Positions 35,678 to 44,269 of a DNA stretch of 64,000 nucleotides are shown one piece after another. The stretch is from contig JBFMCT010000002.1 in the NCBI GenBank assembly GCA_040754375.1, positions 108,058 to 172,057 of the forward strand, read 5' to 3'. The DNA is from Actinomycetota bacterium (GTDB lineage Bacteria; Actinomycetota; Acidimicrobiia; Acidimicrobiales; AC-14). Numbering within the stretch: the stretch's first letter is position 1; every line of letters starts with the position of its first letter. The notes beneath the pieces were generated by a model that saw only the letters and a list, made by a program, of their open reading frames with translations, was not told where the DNA came from and did no database searches. The position numbers and the translations under genes are program-made.

Positions 35678-36697
35678 GTGCCGCCGACGCCGCCGTTCCT
35701 CGCCGCCTGCCGGGGTGAGCCGGTCGAGCGCACGCCGGTGTGGTTCATGCGCCAGGCGGGGCGGTGCCTGCCCGAGTACCGGGCCATCAGGGAACGCTAC
35801 GGGATGCTCGACATCGTGCGGTCGCCCGAACTGGCGGCCGAGGTCACCATGCAGCCGGTGCGGCGGCTGGGGGTCGACGCCGCCATCTTGTTCTCCGACA
35901 TCATCGTGCCGCTGGTCGGGATCGGTCTCGACATCGCCCTGGAGGCGGGGACCGGCCCGGTGGTGGCCGAGCCGTTCCGCGCGGCGGCCGACCTGGCCCG
36001 GCTACGGCCCCTCCAACCCGAGGCCGACGTGCCGTATGTGGCCGAGACCGTCCGCCTGCTGGTCAAAGAGCTCGACGTGCCCCTCATCGGGTTCGCGGGT
36101 GGGCCGTTCACCCTGGCCAGCTACCTGATCGAGGGCGGGCCGTCGAAGACCCACGCCCGCACCAAGTCCCTGATGTTCGGCGACCCGGAGACCTGGGCCG
36201 CCCTCACCGGCGCCCTGGCCGACCTGGCGGTGGCGTCGCTGCGGGCCCAGGTGGGCGCGGGGGCAGCGGCCGTGCAGGTTTTCGACTCGTGGGCCGGCCA
36301 GCTCGCCCCTGCCGACTACGCCCGCTACGTGCTGCCCGCCAGCCGCCGGCTGTTCGAGGGGCTGGCTGACCTGGCCGTCCCCCGTGTCCACTTCGGGGTC
36401 GGCACCGGCCAGCTCCTCGAGCTGATGGCCCAGGCGGGGGCGGACGTGGTGGGCGTCGACTGGCGGGTGCCGCTCGACGAGGCCCGCCACCGCCTGGGAC
36501 CGGCCCGGGCCGTGCAGGGCAACCTCGACCCCGTCCGCCTGCTGGCCGGGCCCGAGGCGGTGGCCGAGGGGGTGGCCGACGTGCTCGCCCGCAACGGCGG
36601 CCGTCCTGGTCACGTGTTCAACCTCGGGTGGGGCGTCCTGCCCGACACCAACCCCGACGTGCTGGCCCGGGTGGTCGAGCTGGTCCATGGGGATTGA
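35678..36697 (+). CDS. hemE: uroporphyrinogen decarboxylase
   Basis: A 339-residue enzyme that converts uroporphyrinogen III to coproporphyrinogen III. It has the signature PVWFMRQAGRCLPEYR near the N-terminus, the catalytic Asp in AILFSDIIVPL, FAGGPFTLASYLIEGG, QVFDSWAGQL and NLGWGVLPDTNP. The length is normal. The GTG start is supported by the family N-terminus and the -10 box. Its end overlaps hemH by 11 bases, and hemH overlaps hemY, so the three genes form one operon. Confidence 0.97.
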   Translation: MPPTPPFLAACRGEPVERTPVWFMRQAGRCLPEYRAIRERYGMLDIVRSPELAAEVTMQPVRRLGVDAAILFSDIIVPLVGIGLDIALEAGTGPVVAEPFRAAADLARLRPLQPEADVPYVAETVRLLVKELDVPLIGFAGGPFTLASYLIEGGPSKTHARTKSLMFGDPETWAALTGALADLAVASLRAQVGAGAAAVQVFDSWAGQLAPADYARYVLPASRRLFEGLADLAVPRVHFGVGTGQLLELMAQAGADVVGVDWRVPLDEARHRLGPARAVQGNLDPVRLLAGPEAVAEGVADVLARNGGRPGHVFNLGWGVLPDTNPDVLARVVELVHGD

Positions 36698-37604
36698 CGG
36701 CCCGCCCGTAGGCGTCCTGCTGATGGCCTACGGCACGCCGGCCACCCCCGCCGACGTCGAGGCCTACTACACCCACGTGCGCCGGGGCCGCCCCCCGACG
36801 GCCGAGCAGCTCGCCGACCTCCAGCGCCGCTACGAGGCCATCGGCGGCACGTCGCCCCTGCTCGAGCGCACCCGGGCGCAGGCCGCCGCCCTGGCCGCCG
36901 AGCTGGGCCCGGGGTTCGTCGTCGAACTGGGCATGAAGCACGCACCGCCGTTCGTCGAGGACGGGGCCACCGCCCTGGCCGCCGCCCGGGTGGACCGGGT
37001 GGTCGGGCTGGTCCTCGCTCCCCACTTCTCCCGCCTGTCGGTGGGTGAGTACGCCGAACGGGCCCGACGGGCGGTCTCGCTCAAGGGCCTGCGCTTCGCA
37101 ATGGTCGACTCGTGGTTCCGCGAGCCCGGTTACCTCGACCTGCTGGCCGGGGCCCTGGCCGGCCTGCCCGTCGACCTGGGCGAGGTCGAGGTGGTGTTCA
37201 CGGCCCACAGCCTGCCGGTACGCATCCTGGCCGAGGGCGACCCCTATCCCGAGCAGTTGCGCCAGACGGCCGACGCGGTGGCCGTCCGGGCCGGCCTGTC
37301 CTCGTGGTCGGTGGGCTGGCAGAGCGCAGGGCGCACACCCGAGCCGTGGATCGGCCCCGACATCCTCGACGTGCTGCGCGCCCGGGCCGTGCCGTCGGTG
37401 GCCGGCGTCGCGAGCCGGGGGGTGGTGGTGTGCCCTGCCGGGTTCGTTTCCGACCACCTCGAGGTGCTCTACGACCTCGACGTCGAAGCCGCCCGGCTGG
37501 CCGCCGACCTGGGGCTGGCGTTCACCCGCACCCCCATGCCCAACGACCACCCGGTGCTGGCCGCGACCCTGGCCGAGGTGGTGCGCCGGCGTGCCGACGC
37601 CTGA
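36687..37604 (+). CDS. hemH: coproporphyrin/protoporphyrin ferrochelatase
   Basis: A 305-residue ferrochelatase. It begins VGVLLMAYGTPATPADVEAY and has GTSPLLERT, the catalytic His and neighbours in VFTAHSLPVRI, SVGWQSAGRTPEPWIGPDI and VCPAGFVSDHLEVLYDLD. In actinobacteria this enzyme inserts iron into coproporphyrin III, after which HemQ completes haem. No hemQ lies in this window. It overlaps hemE by 11 bases and hemY by 14, which implies coupled translation. Confidence 0.96.
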   Translation: MGIDGPPVGVLLMAYGTPATPADVEAYYTHVRRGRPPTAEQLADLQRRYEAIGGTSPLLERTRAQAAALAAELGPGFVVELGMKHAPPFVEDGATALAAARVDRVVGLVLAPHFSRLSVGEYAERARRAVSLKGLRFAMVDSWFREPGYLDLLAGALAGLPVDLGEVEVVFTAHSLPVRILAEGDPYPEQLRQTADAVAVRAGLSSWSVGWQSAGRTPEPWIGPDILDVLRARAVPSVAGVASRGVVVCPAGFVSDHLEVLYDLDVEAARLAADLGLAFTRTPMPNDHPVLAATLAEVVRRRADA

Positions 37605-38997
37605 GGGCCACGTCTCGATCGTCGGCGGGGGGATCACCGGGCTGGCCACGGCCTGGTACCTGCGCCAGTACGCCCCGGGTCTGGCCGTCACGGTGTGGGA
37701 CGCGTCGGACCGCCTCGGTGGCAAGTTGCGCACCGGTTCGCTCGACGGGGTGGCCGTGGAGGCCGGCCCCGACACGTTCCTGGCCCGGGTGCCGTGGGCC
37801 GTCGAGTTGTGCCGCGCCCTGGGCCTGGAGGACGAACTGGTGGCCCCCGCCACCGGCCGGGCCTACATATGGACGCGTGGCCGCCTGCGCCCCATCCCCG
37901 AGGGCACGGTGCTCGGCGTCCCCGCTCGCCTCGACCCCCTGGCCCGTTCCGGCATCGTGTCCCCGGCCGGGCTGGCCCGCGCCGCCCTCGACCTCGTCCT
38001 GCCGACCAGCGGGCCCGCGGCCGGCGGGGTGGCGGGGGCTGATCGGTCGGTGGCGGACGTGGTGGGGGGGCGGCTGGGCCGGGAGGTCGTCGACCGGCTG
38101 GTCGACCCGCTGATCGGAGGCATCCACGCCGGTCGGGCCGACCGGCTCAGCCTGGCCGCGGTCGCCCCCCAGGTGGCCGGCCCGGCCGCCCACGGCGGGA
38201 GCCTCATGCGTGCCCTGCGCGGGTCGCTGCCCCCGCCCACTCCCACCCCGGCGGCCCGGGCCGGGCCCGAGGGCTACGGCACACCTGGCGGGCCGCTGTT
38301 CCTCGGGCTGCGGGGTGGAATCGAGCGGCTGGTCGAGCGGCTGGTGGAACGGCTGGGGGGGCCCGAGCTACGCCTCGGCGCGCCCGTCCGGTCCCTCGAC
38401 GACCTGGGCCGGGGGCCGGTCGTCCTCACGGTGCCCGCCTTCGCGGCCGCCCCGCTGATCGAGCCCCGCTCGGCGGACGCCGCCGGCGAACTGGCCGCCA
38501 TCACCTACGCGTCGGTCGTCACCGTCACCCTGGCCTACGGCGAGGACGCGCTGGCCTCCGGGCCCCTCGACGGCAGCGGGTTCCTCGTGCCCCGGGTCGA
38601 CGGGCGCCTCATCACGGCGTGTACGTGGCTCACCTCGAAGTGGCCCCATCTGGCCGAGGGCCGCCCGGGGTTGGTCCTGCTGCGGGCCTCGGCCGGGCGT
38701 GCCGGCGACGACCGGGCCATGGAGCTCGACGACGCCGAACTGGTCGACCGGGTACACGCCGAGCTGGTCGAGGCCATGGGGCTGCGGTCCGCGCCCCGGT
38801 CCCACTTCTTGACCCGCTGGCCCCGGGCGTTCCCCCAGTACGACGTCGGCCATCAGGCGAGGGTGGCCCGGATCGAGTCTGCCCTGGCGGCCGACGCCCC
38901 CGGGGTCACGGTGGCCGGGGCCGCCTACCGGGGGGTAGGGATCGCCGCGTGCATCCAGCAGGCCCGCCAGGCGGCCTTGTCGCTGGCCGGCGGCTGA
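37591..38997 (+). CDS. hemY: coproporphyrinogen/protoporphyrinogen III oxidase
   Basis: A 468-residue FAD enzyme of the HemY (HemG-type CgoX) family. The dinucleotide motif is SIVGGGITGLATAWYL, followed by VWDASDRLGGKLRTG, VEAGPDTFL, DPLIGGIHAGRADRLS and the C-terminal FAD-contact region AGAAYRGVGIAACIQQARQA. It oxidises the tetrapyrrole that ferrochelatase uses. The GTG at 37591 lies inside hemH. The order hemE-hemH-hemY fits the coproporphyrin-dependent haem pathway of Gram-positive bacteria. Confidence 0.95.
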   Translation: MPTPEGHVSIVGGGITGLATAWYLRQYAPGLAVTVWDASDRLGGKLRTGSLDGVAVEAGPDTFLARVPWAVELCRALGLEDELVAPATGRAYIWTRGRLRPIPEGTVLGVPARLDPLARSGIVSPAGLARAALDLVLPTSGPAAGGVAGADRSVADVVGGRLGREVVDRLVDPLIGGIHAGRADRLSLAAVAPQVAGPAAHGGSLMRALRGSLPPPTPTPAARAGPEGYGTPGGPLFLGLRGGIERLVERLVERLGGPELRLGAPVRSLDDLGRGPVVLTVPAFAAAPLIEPRSADAAGELAAITYASVVTVTLAYGEDALASGPLDGSGFLVPRVDGRLITACTWLTSKWPHLAEGRPGLVLLRASAGRAGDDRAMELDDAELVDRVHAELVEAMGLRSAPRSHFLTRWPRAFPQYDVGHQARVARIESALAADAPGVTVAGAAYRGVGIAACIQQARQAALSLAGG

Positions 38998-39189
38998 GGC
39001 CTCGATCGACCGGATGTCGGCCGTTCCGGCCCCGGTCGGATGTGGCGATCTGGCCGGCATGTGCAAGGGCCGGGGCACCGAGGGCAGCATTGGGCACCTG
39101 ACGCCGCGCTAGGTCATCAGTGCCGTCAACCAGCCTTCGTCTGCCCCGCCGCGCCGAGCGCGAACACACCAGCTCCTACGCTCGGGGCG
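38998..39189 (+). promoter_or_regulatory. intergenic region with -10 box TACGCT (39177-39182)
   Basis: The 192-base gap after hemY has no convincing gene. TACGCT at 39177-39182 ends 8 bases before the aldehyde dehydrogenase ATG, giving a predicted leaderless promoter. I see no other clear element. Confidence 0.4.
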
Positions 39190-40575
39190 ATGAGCAGCGC
39201 GACGGTCCTCGTACGCAGCCCGTTCGACGGGCAGGTAGTCGGGGAGGTGGCGGCCCACGGCCCCGGTGACGTCGACCGGGCCGTGAGCGCCGCTCAGGCG
39301 GCACTCGACGGCTGCCCCCTACCGCCGTGGGAACGGGCCGAGGTACTGGAGCGGGCGGCGCGCCTGTTGGCCGACCCCGGCCGTTCCGAGGCGCTGGCCC
39401 GGACCATCGCGGCCGAGTCGGCCAAGCCCCTCAAGACGGCCCGGGTGGAGGCTCGCCGGGCGGTGACGACCTTCACGGCCGGGGTCAGCGCGGCCCGCAC
39501 GCTGACCGGGGACATGGTGCCGATCGACGCCGCCGAGATCGGCCAGGGGCGGCTGGCGTTCACCCTGCGGTTGCCGATCGGTGTGGTGGGGGCCATCACC
39601 CCGTTCAACTTCCCCCTCAACCTGGTGGCCCACAAGCTGGCCCCGGCCATCGCCGCCGGTTGCCCGGTGGTGCTCAAGCCGGCGTCGCAGACCCCCCTCA
39701 CAGCCCTGGCCCTGGCCGACTTGCTGGCCGAGGCCGGCCTGCCCGACGGCCACTTGGCGGTGGTCACGGGATCGGGGGCCACGGTGGGCTCGGCCCTGGT
39801 GGAGCACCCCGGGGTCGCCTACCTGACCTTCACCGGGTCGGGCGAGGTGGGGTGGGACCTCCGGGCCCGGGCCGGGCGCAAGAAGGTCGCCCTCGAGCTC
39901 GGCAACAACTCGCCCGTCGTGATCGAGGCCGACGGCGACTGGCAGCGGGCAGCCCGCACGATCTCGGTCGCCGGTTTCGCCCACGCCGGCCAGTCGTGCG
40001 TGTCGACCCAGCGGGTCTACGTGCACCGGTCGGTCGCCGGCCCGTTCTGCGACCTGCTGGGCGAGCTGGTGGCGGCCCTCGTGGTGGGCGACCCGATGGA
40101 CGAAGCCACCGACGTGTCGGCGCTGATCACCACCGGTGACCGCGACCGGGTGAAGGCCTGGGTCGACGAGGCCGTGGCCGGCGGGGCCACGGTGGTGACC
40201 GGCGGCGACGTGGTCGACGGCCTGCTGCGCCCGACGGTGCTGGCCGACGTGACCCCCGACATGCGGGTTTGCCGTGACGAGGTCTTCGGCCCGGTGGTGG
40301 CCGTCGCCGCTTACGACGACATCGACGAGGCCCTGCGCCTGGCCGACGACACCCGCTACGGCCTCCAGGCCGGCATCTTCACGGCCAGCCTGCCCGTGGC
40401 CCTGGCCGCCGCCCGCCGCCTCAACTTCGGCACCGTCCTCGTCAACGAAGTCCCCACCTGGCGGGCCGACCAGATGCCCTACGGCGGCGTCCGCTCCAGC
40501 GGCAACACCAAAGAAGGCCCCCTCTGGGCCGCCCGCGAGATGACCGACGAACGCCTCATCGTCCTCGGCCCGTGA
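39190..40575 (+). CDS. NAD(P)-dependent aldehyde dehydrogenase
   Basis: A 461-residue aldehyde dehydrogenase. The N-terminal sequence is VRSPFDGQVVGEV. The cofactor-binding stretch is PFNFPLNLVAHKLAPAIAAG with VLKPASQTPL, and FTGSGEVGWDL follows. The general base Glu lies in LELGNNSPVV and the catalytic Cys in AGQSCVSTQRVYV. The end (NEVPTWRADQMPYGGVRSSG) resembles the phosphorylating/lactaldehyde and non-phosphorylating GAPDH-like groups rather than betaine aldehyde dehydrogenases. The substrate is not defined. No pathway partner is adjacent. Confidence 0.93.
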   Translation: MSSATVLVRSPFDGQVVGEVAAHGPGDVDRAVSAAQAALDGCPLPPWERAEVLERAARLLADPGRSEALARTIAAESAKPLKTARVEARRAVTTFTAGVSAARTLTGDMVPIDAAEIGQGRLAFTLRLPIGVVGAITPFNFPLNLVAHKLAPAIAAGCPVVLKPASQTPLTALALADLLAEAGLPDGHLAVVTGSGATVGSALVEHPGVAYLTFTGSGEVGWDLRARAGRKKVALELGNNSPVVIEADGDWQRAARTISVAGFAHAGQSCVSTQRVYVHRSVAGPFCDLLGELVAALVVGDPMDEATDVSALITTGDRDRVKAWVDEAVAGGATVVTGGDVVDGLLRPTVLADVTPDMRVCRDEVFGPVVAVAAYDDIDEALRLADDTRYGLQAGIFTASLPVALAAARRLNFGTVLVNEVPTWRADQMPYGGVRSSGNTKEGPLWAAREMTDERLIVLGP

Positions 40576-40702
40576 CTTGGTGAGGAACGGCTGACGGGGC
40601 TAACCGCCGACCAGCGGTACACGGAGCTGGGCGATCCCCACCTGGCCCTTCATCCCGGTCCATGGCGCCATGAGGGCTGGCGCTTGAGGCAAGGTGGGGT
40701 GG

Positions 40703-41713
40703 ATGAGCGAGGTCGTCCCGCCCCGGCTGTTGCCGATGCTGACGGGCGGCAACGGGGTGCCGTCGAACCCGGCCGTGTACCAGTTCGAGCCGAAGCTGGA
40801 TGGGCAAAGAGTCGTCGCCCTGGTCGGCCCGGGCGGGCTCGTGCTCACCAACCGGCGGGGTGGCGAGATCACCAGCCACTACCCCGAGCTGGCCGGGATG
40901 GCCGAGGCCCTCGCCCCGCACGCCGCTGTACTGGACGGCGAGGTGGTGGCGTTCAGCGACACGGGAGTCTCCAGCTTCCAGCGGCTCCAGCGACGCATGC
41001 ACGTCGCGCAGCCATCCGGCCGGCTGGTGGCCGAGACGCCCGTCGCTTTCGTGGCCTTCGATGTGCTCTGGCTCGACGGCGAGCTGCTCGTGGATCGTGC
41101 GCAACGGGAGCGCCGAAGGGTGCTGGACGGCCTCGGCTTCAAAGGGCCCCACTGGCAGACGGCGCCCGTTCTCGATGCCACTCCGGACGAGCTACTGGAG
41201 GCGTGCCGCCAGGCCGGCCTCGAAGGTTTCATGGCCAAGCGGCTCGACGCCAGCTACCAACCGGGCAAGCGGTCGCCGGCGTGGTCCAAGGTGAAATGCG
41301 GCCGCCGGCGGGAGTTCGTGGTCGGCGGCTGGTCGACCGGCTCGGGTAGTCGGCAGGAGAGCATCGGGTCGTTGGCGCTGGGCTGCTACGACACCGCCGA
41401 CGAGCGGGCCCAGCGGCTGTTCTATGTCGGTCAGGCGGGGTCGGGGCTCAACGAGCAGATGATCCGCCAGCTCCAGAAGCTCTTTGGCCAGATAGCGGTC
41501 CCCGAGGCGCCGTTCGTGAACAAGCCACCGCTCAAGCTGCACTACGTACGGCCAATGCTGGTCGTCGAGATCGCCTACACGGAGGTGACCGAGGGCGGCA
41601 CCCTCCGCCAGCCCTCGATCAAGGGGCTCCGGACCGATGTGATCGCCAGCGAGGTGACCTGGGACGAGGAGATCGCCGCGTGCTTCGGGGGAACGCCGAC
41701 GAAGCCAGGTTGA
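40703..41713 (+). CDS. ATP-dependent DNA ligase (LigD ligase-domain type)
   Basis: A 336-residue ATP-dependent ligase. The adenylated Lys is in FEPKLDGQRVVA (KxDGxR), with nucleotidyltransferase motifs LDGEVVAF, VAFDVLWLDGELL, EGFMAKRLDASYQPG and WSKVKCGRRREFVVGG. A C-terminal OB-fold domain follows from about residue 220. It corresponds to the ligase module of LigD or to stand-alone LigC. The Ku gene and a stand-alone LigD polymerase gene lie 6 kb downstream, so this is probably the ligase of a split NHEJ system. An in-frame GTG at 40694 is an alternative start. Confidence 0.92.
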   Translation: MSEVVPPRLLPMLTGGNGVPSNPAVYQFEPKLDGQRVVALVGPGGLVLTNRRGGEITSHYPELAGMAEALAPHAAVLDGEVVAFSDTGVSSFQRLQRRMHVAQPSGRLVAETPVAFVAFDVLWLDGELLVDRAQRERRRVLDGLGFKGPHWQTAPVLDATPDELLEACRQAGLEGFMAKRLDASYQPGKRSPAWSKVKCGRRREFVVGGWSTGSGSRQESIGSLALGCYDTADERAQRLFYVGQAGSGLNEQMIRQLQKLFGQIAVPEAPFVNKPPLKLHYVRPMLVVEIAYTEVTEGGTLRQPSIKGLRTDVIASEVTWDEEIAACFGGTPTKPG

Positions 41714-41756
41714 TCACCGTAGGCGAGGTGAGCAGCGTGGAGGCAAGATGGATCCC

Positions 41757-42211
41757 ATGCGTGCGGTGGTTGGCGAGCGGCCAGGGACAGTTTCATCAGC
41801 GACGCTAAGCGTTGTCCTGCTGGCCCTAGTGGCGTGTGGTTCGGGTCAGGGAGAAAGCCTGGCTCCGGTGGCGGTCGTCGAGGCGGACCGCGCCAACTTC
41901 GTTCTTGAGGTGAGCAACCAGACCCGCGAGATCCCGAGCGTGGCGATCTCGGTGACAATCGACGGACATCGGGTCCTCGCGCGAGATTTCCATGTCGAGA
42001 ACCAGCACACGTTCGTGTCGCTCCCGCTGCGTCTGGCTGCTGGCCGCGTACGTTCGTCGCGCAGGCGGGCGATGGCACGATGCACAAGGCGGAAGTCGTC
42101 GTTCCGAAGGAGGGCCGTCTATGGGGAGTATTGACCTACTGGGCCTCGTCCGGCTACTACGAACCACATTTCTACTGGTCGCTCTCGACCGAACCGCCCC
42201 TGAGCGGGTAG
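41757..42211 (+). pseudogene. frameshifted small lipoprotein gene
   Basis: A lipoprotein with signal peptide VVLLALVAC begins at 41757 (or at the ATG 41748) and reads well to LRLAAGR near 42047. The reading frame then degenerates into Arg/Ser-rich sequence. In another frame the protein-like sequence resumes at 42050 (TFVAQAGDGTMHKAEVVV, then WGVLTYWASSGYYEPHFYW) and ends at TAG 42209-42211. One missing base or two extra bases near 42045-42050 explains it. This is either a true pseudogene or a sequencing error. Family unknown. Confidence 0.65.
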
Positions 42212-42264
42212 CCAAAGCGCCCTGAATGGAGCCGGTGGGTTGACGATCACCAGCTGGCGCTAGC

Positions 42265-42543
42265 TCACCGGACGCAGGGCGCTTCTTGTCCGAACGACAC
42301 CCCGACCGAAGCGAGCGTCAAGTTCCCACGGTGCGCACGGAGGCTGTCGGGCACGCTCGCTGACTCCAGCGAGCTGCCGGTCGGCGGTGCCATCGACGTT
42401 GGGGCCGCGTTGAGACCTCGATCTGCGCCGTTGCTGCACGAGAACAGCAAACCTGCGGCCAGAACTGCCGTGGTCAACCGCCGCACGGTGAGGAGGCTAC
42501 CTCCTGAACAGCGAACGGCCTTCAGCCGCATCACCAATCGCAT
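42265..42543 (-). CDS. possible small lipoprotein
   Basis: A 92-residue frame with a convincing lipoprotein signal (VRRLTTAVLAAGLLFSC) and a Ser/Pro-rich mature part of only about 55 residues. The first 20 residues before the signal look untranslated, so a GTG start just before RRLTT is more likely than the ATG at 42543. I recognise no domain. It lies in a patch of unusual composition next to a toxin-antitoxin pair and could be a remnant. Confidence 0.4.
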   Translation of the reverse strand: MRLVMRLKAVRCSGGSLLTVRRLTTAVLAAGLLFSCSNGADRGLNAAPTSMAPPTGSSLESASVPDSLRAHRGNLTLASVGVSFGQEAPCVR

Positions 42544-42940
42544 CGGTGGTCCTTCGGCCCCTTCGCCATCCGCCAGCTAGGGCGGTCGTGGTGCGTTCCG
42601 CCGCCAAGGTTCGGCCCAGTTCAGGACGGCGCACATCGGGCCTTCCGCTCTGGAACGGCCGTACCAATGCCCTCCATCGTCCAAGCCTGCGCGGCTCTGC
42701 CGCGGGACGAACGGGCAGCGGTCGGTGCTCACACGATCGCGCAGTACTGCCAACGGGCTTTGCAAGCCGAGCCCGCCCCGGCCGCCGCGCGCCCCGGATG
42801 ACTGGTCGATCACCGGGTTCGACCCTGGCAGCTGCTCCGACGACTGCACAACGCTCGCCGTCCTCCTCGCCGACCCTGCCGCCCGACAGACCCCCCGGCC
42901 TCTGGCGAAGCCACGCAGGCAACACATCCACCGCCGCGCG
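42544..42940. other. 397-base stretch with no recognisable gene
   Basis: Open frames here are short and of shadow-like composition (Arg/Pro/Ser-rich). The segment CCGGGTTCGACCCTGG at 42813-42828 looks like a tRNA T-arm, but no other tRNA parts surround it. I see nothing I can support. Confidence 0.5.
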
Positions 42941-43276
42941 TCAGGCCACCTGCACGGCGTCCTTGAGGCCAGCCGGGACCTTCTCGGGGAACGACACGAC
43001 GAGATGCCGCCCGAGCGCTCTAGCGACTCGGGCGAGGGTGTCAATGCGGTTGCGCGCCCCGCCACCCTCTTCGAGGCGGGAGATGACGGATTGTGATGTT
43101 CCCATCCGCTCGGCGAGCTCACGCTGGCTGAACCCAGCTTCGGTGCGCAGGTCGTAGATGAGCTGGCCCAACGCCAGGTCCTGCTCGACGCCCGCCCGCG
43201 TCTCGGCGGTCGGCTCTCGACGCTTCCTCTTCGTGTCGTCCCAACGGGAGTAGTTGGCCACGGTCTTCTCCTTCAC
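42941..43276 (-). CDS. XRE-family antitoxin (HigA-like)
   Basis: A 111-residue DNA-binding protein. The helix-turn-helix is GFSQRELAERMGTSQSVISR at about residues 50-69, followed by LARVARALGRHLVVSF, a typical XRE/HigA layout. It should bind and neutralise the toxin encoded just upstream and repress their shared promoter. The two genes overlap by 4 bases. In the HigBA order the toxin comes first, as here. Confidence 0.88.
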   Translation of the reverse strand: MKEKTVANYSRWDDTKRKRREPTAETRAGVEQDLALGQLIYDLRTEAGFSQRELAERMGTSQSVISRLEEGGGARNRIDTLARVARALGRHLVVSFPEKVPAGLKDAVQVA

Positions 43277-43608
43277 GGATTCCTTCTGGCGCAGGCCTCG
43301 GCGGCCGTACGTGCCCTGGCAATCTCGGCGCGTTCGTTGTTGCGTTGCTTGCGGAAGGTGGTGAGCAGTACCACCCGCCCGCCCTTGGTGAACCGGTAGG
43401 TAATCCGGCGAGCGGTCGGACCGAGTGTGAAGCGCAACTCGAACAGACCGTCGCCGAGACTCCTCGACAACGGCATCCGCGCAGACGACCCCAGGGCAGC
43501 CAACCGATCAATCACTACGACAACCCGATCCCATTCGTCATCATCGAGCGTGTCCATCCAGTCAACGAGCTCGTCGTGAAGCTCGACCTTGACCACACTT
43601 AGCATCAT
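43273..43608 (-). CDS. RelE/HigB-family toxin (phage Gp49-like)
   Basis: A 111-residue protein of the RelE/HigB ribonuclease superfamily. It has FELRFTLGPTARRITYRFTKGG and VVLLTTFRKQRNNERAEIARA, with the basic catalytic-type residues and the C-terminal helix typical of Gp49-like toxins that cleave mRNA at the ribosome. The antitoxin gene follows with a 4-base overlap. Upstream, GCGATCAT occurs twice (43618-43625 and 43635-43642) near an A/T-rich stretch, a likely autoregulatory operator. Confidence 0.87.
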   Translation of the reverse strand: MMLSVVKVELHDELVDWMDTLDDDEWDRVVVVIDRLAALGSSARMPLSRSLGDGLFELRFTLGPTARRITYRFTKGGRVVLLTTFRKQRNNERAEIARARTAAEACARRNP

Positions 43609-43617
43609 AGTGTTTCT

Positions 43618-43642
43618 GCGATCATCTCGTGTGAGCGATCAT
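43618..43642. promoter_or_regulatory. direct repeats GCGATCAT upstream of the toxin-antitoxin pair
   Basis: Two copies of GCGATCAT lie 17 bases apart, immediately upstream of the toxin start at 43608. HigA-type antitoxins usually repress their own promoter through paired sites, so these are operator candidates. Confidence 0.4.
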
Positions 43643-43751
43643 GCAGGAGCCGACGTGGTCTAGGGCGGGCTCGGGGGCCTCCGGGGATCTTCACTCCTGA
43701 AGGAGCTCCCGAAGCCAAGCGCGGACTCCGGGCCGCCGGACTCCGGGCCGT

Positions 43752-44210
43752 TCAGCGGCGGGAGCGGGCGTCGGGGTCGTGGGCGAGGTGGGTCACGCCC
43801 GGCGGGAGACGGCCGGCGGCGATGTCGGCGATGGTGACGTCCTCCAGTACGGAACGCAGGGCGGCTCGGGCCGCGATCCACACGTCACCCAGCGAGGTGG
43901 CCGCGCCACGGTACGCAGTGTCCTCTGGGGGCTCGCCCCGGACGTCGGCCAGCGGGCCCTCCACGTAGCGGATGACGTCGGCCACGGTAACGGTCTGGGC
44001 CCCGACCGCCAGCCAGTAGCCCCCCACCGCGCCCCGCTGGCTGGCCACGATGCCGGCCCGGCGCAGGTCGCTGAGGATGTTCTCGGTGAAGTTGAGGGGG
44101 ATGTCCTGGGCAGCGGCGATGGCCTCGCCTTTGACCGGCCCCTTTCCGGCGGCGGCCGCAAGCTCGGCCAGTGCCCGTACCGCGTAGTCGACCTTGGCGG
44201 ACACACGCAT
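43752..44210 (-). CDS. Rrf2-family transcriptional regulator
   Basis: A 152-residue regulator with the Rrf2 winged helix: VSAKVDYAVRALAELA, IPLNFTENILSDLRRAGIV and ASQRGAVGGYWLA. The protein has no Cys, so it cannot hold an iron-sulfur cluster like IscR or NsrR. It is closer to CymR, which senses sulfur status with partner proteins. It follows an ssuABC-type operon on the same strand after 59 bases and probably controls it. The palindrome at 47036-47069 is the likely target. Confidence 0.88.
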   Translation of the reverse strand: MRVSAKVDYAVRALAELAAAAGKGPVKGEAIAAAQDIPLNFTENILSDLRRAGIVASQRGAVGGYWLAVGAQTVTVADVIRYVEGPLADVRGEPPEDTAYRGAATSLGDVWIAARAALRSVLEDVTIADIAAGRLPPGVTHLAHDPDARSRR

Positions 44211-44269
44211 GGCCCGATTCTGCCAGCCTTCGGCCAGGCTCCCGCCCCCGCTCCCGCCCGAAGGGTGGG

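Noticed and set aside
42813..42828. tRNA T-arm-like CCGGGTTCGACCCTGG
   Set aside because: There is no acceptor, D-arm or anticodon stem in proper positions. The nearby CTTTGCAAGC does not form a valid anticodon arm.
42544..42940. Several open frames on both strands
   Set aside because: Their composition is shadow-like, they lack ribosome-binding sites and recognisable domains, and they partly overlap the antitoxin gene.
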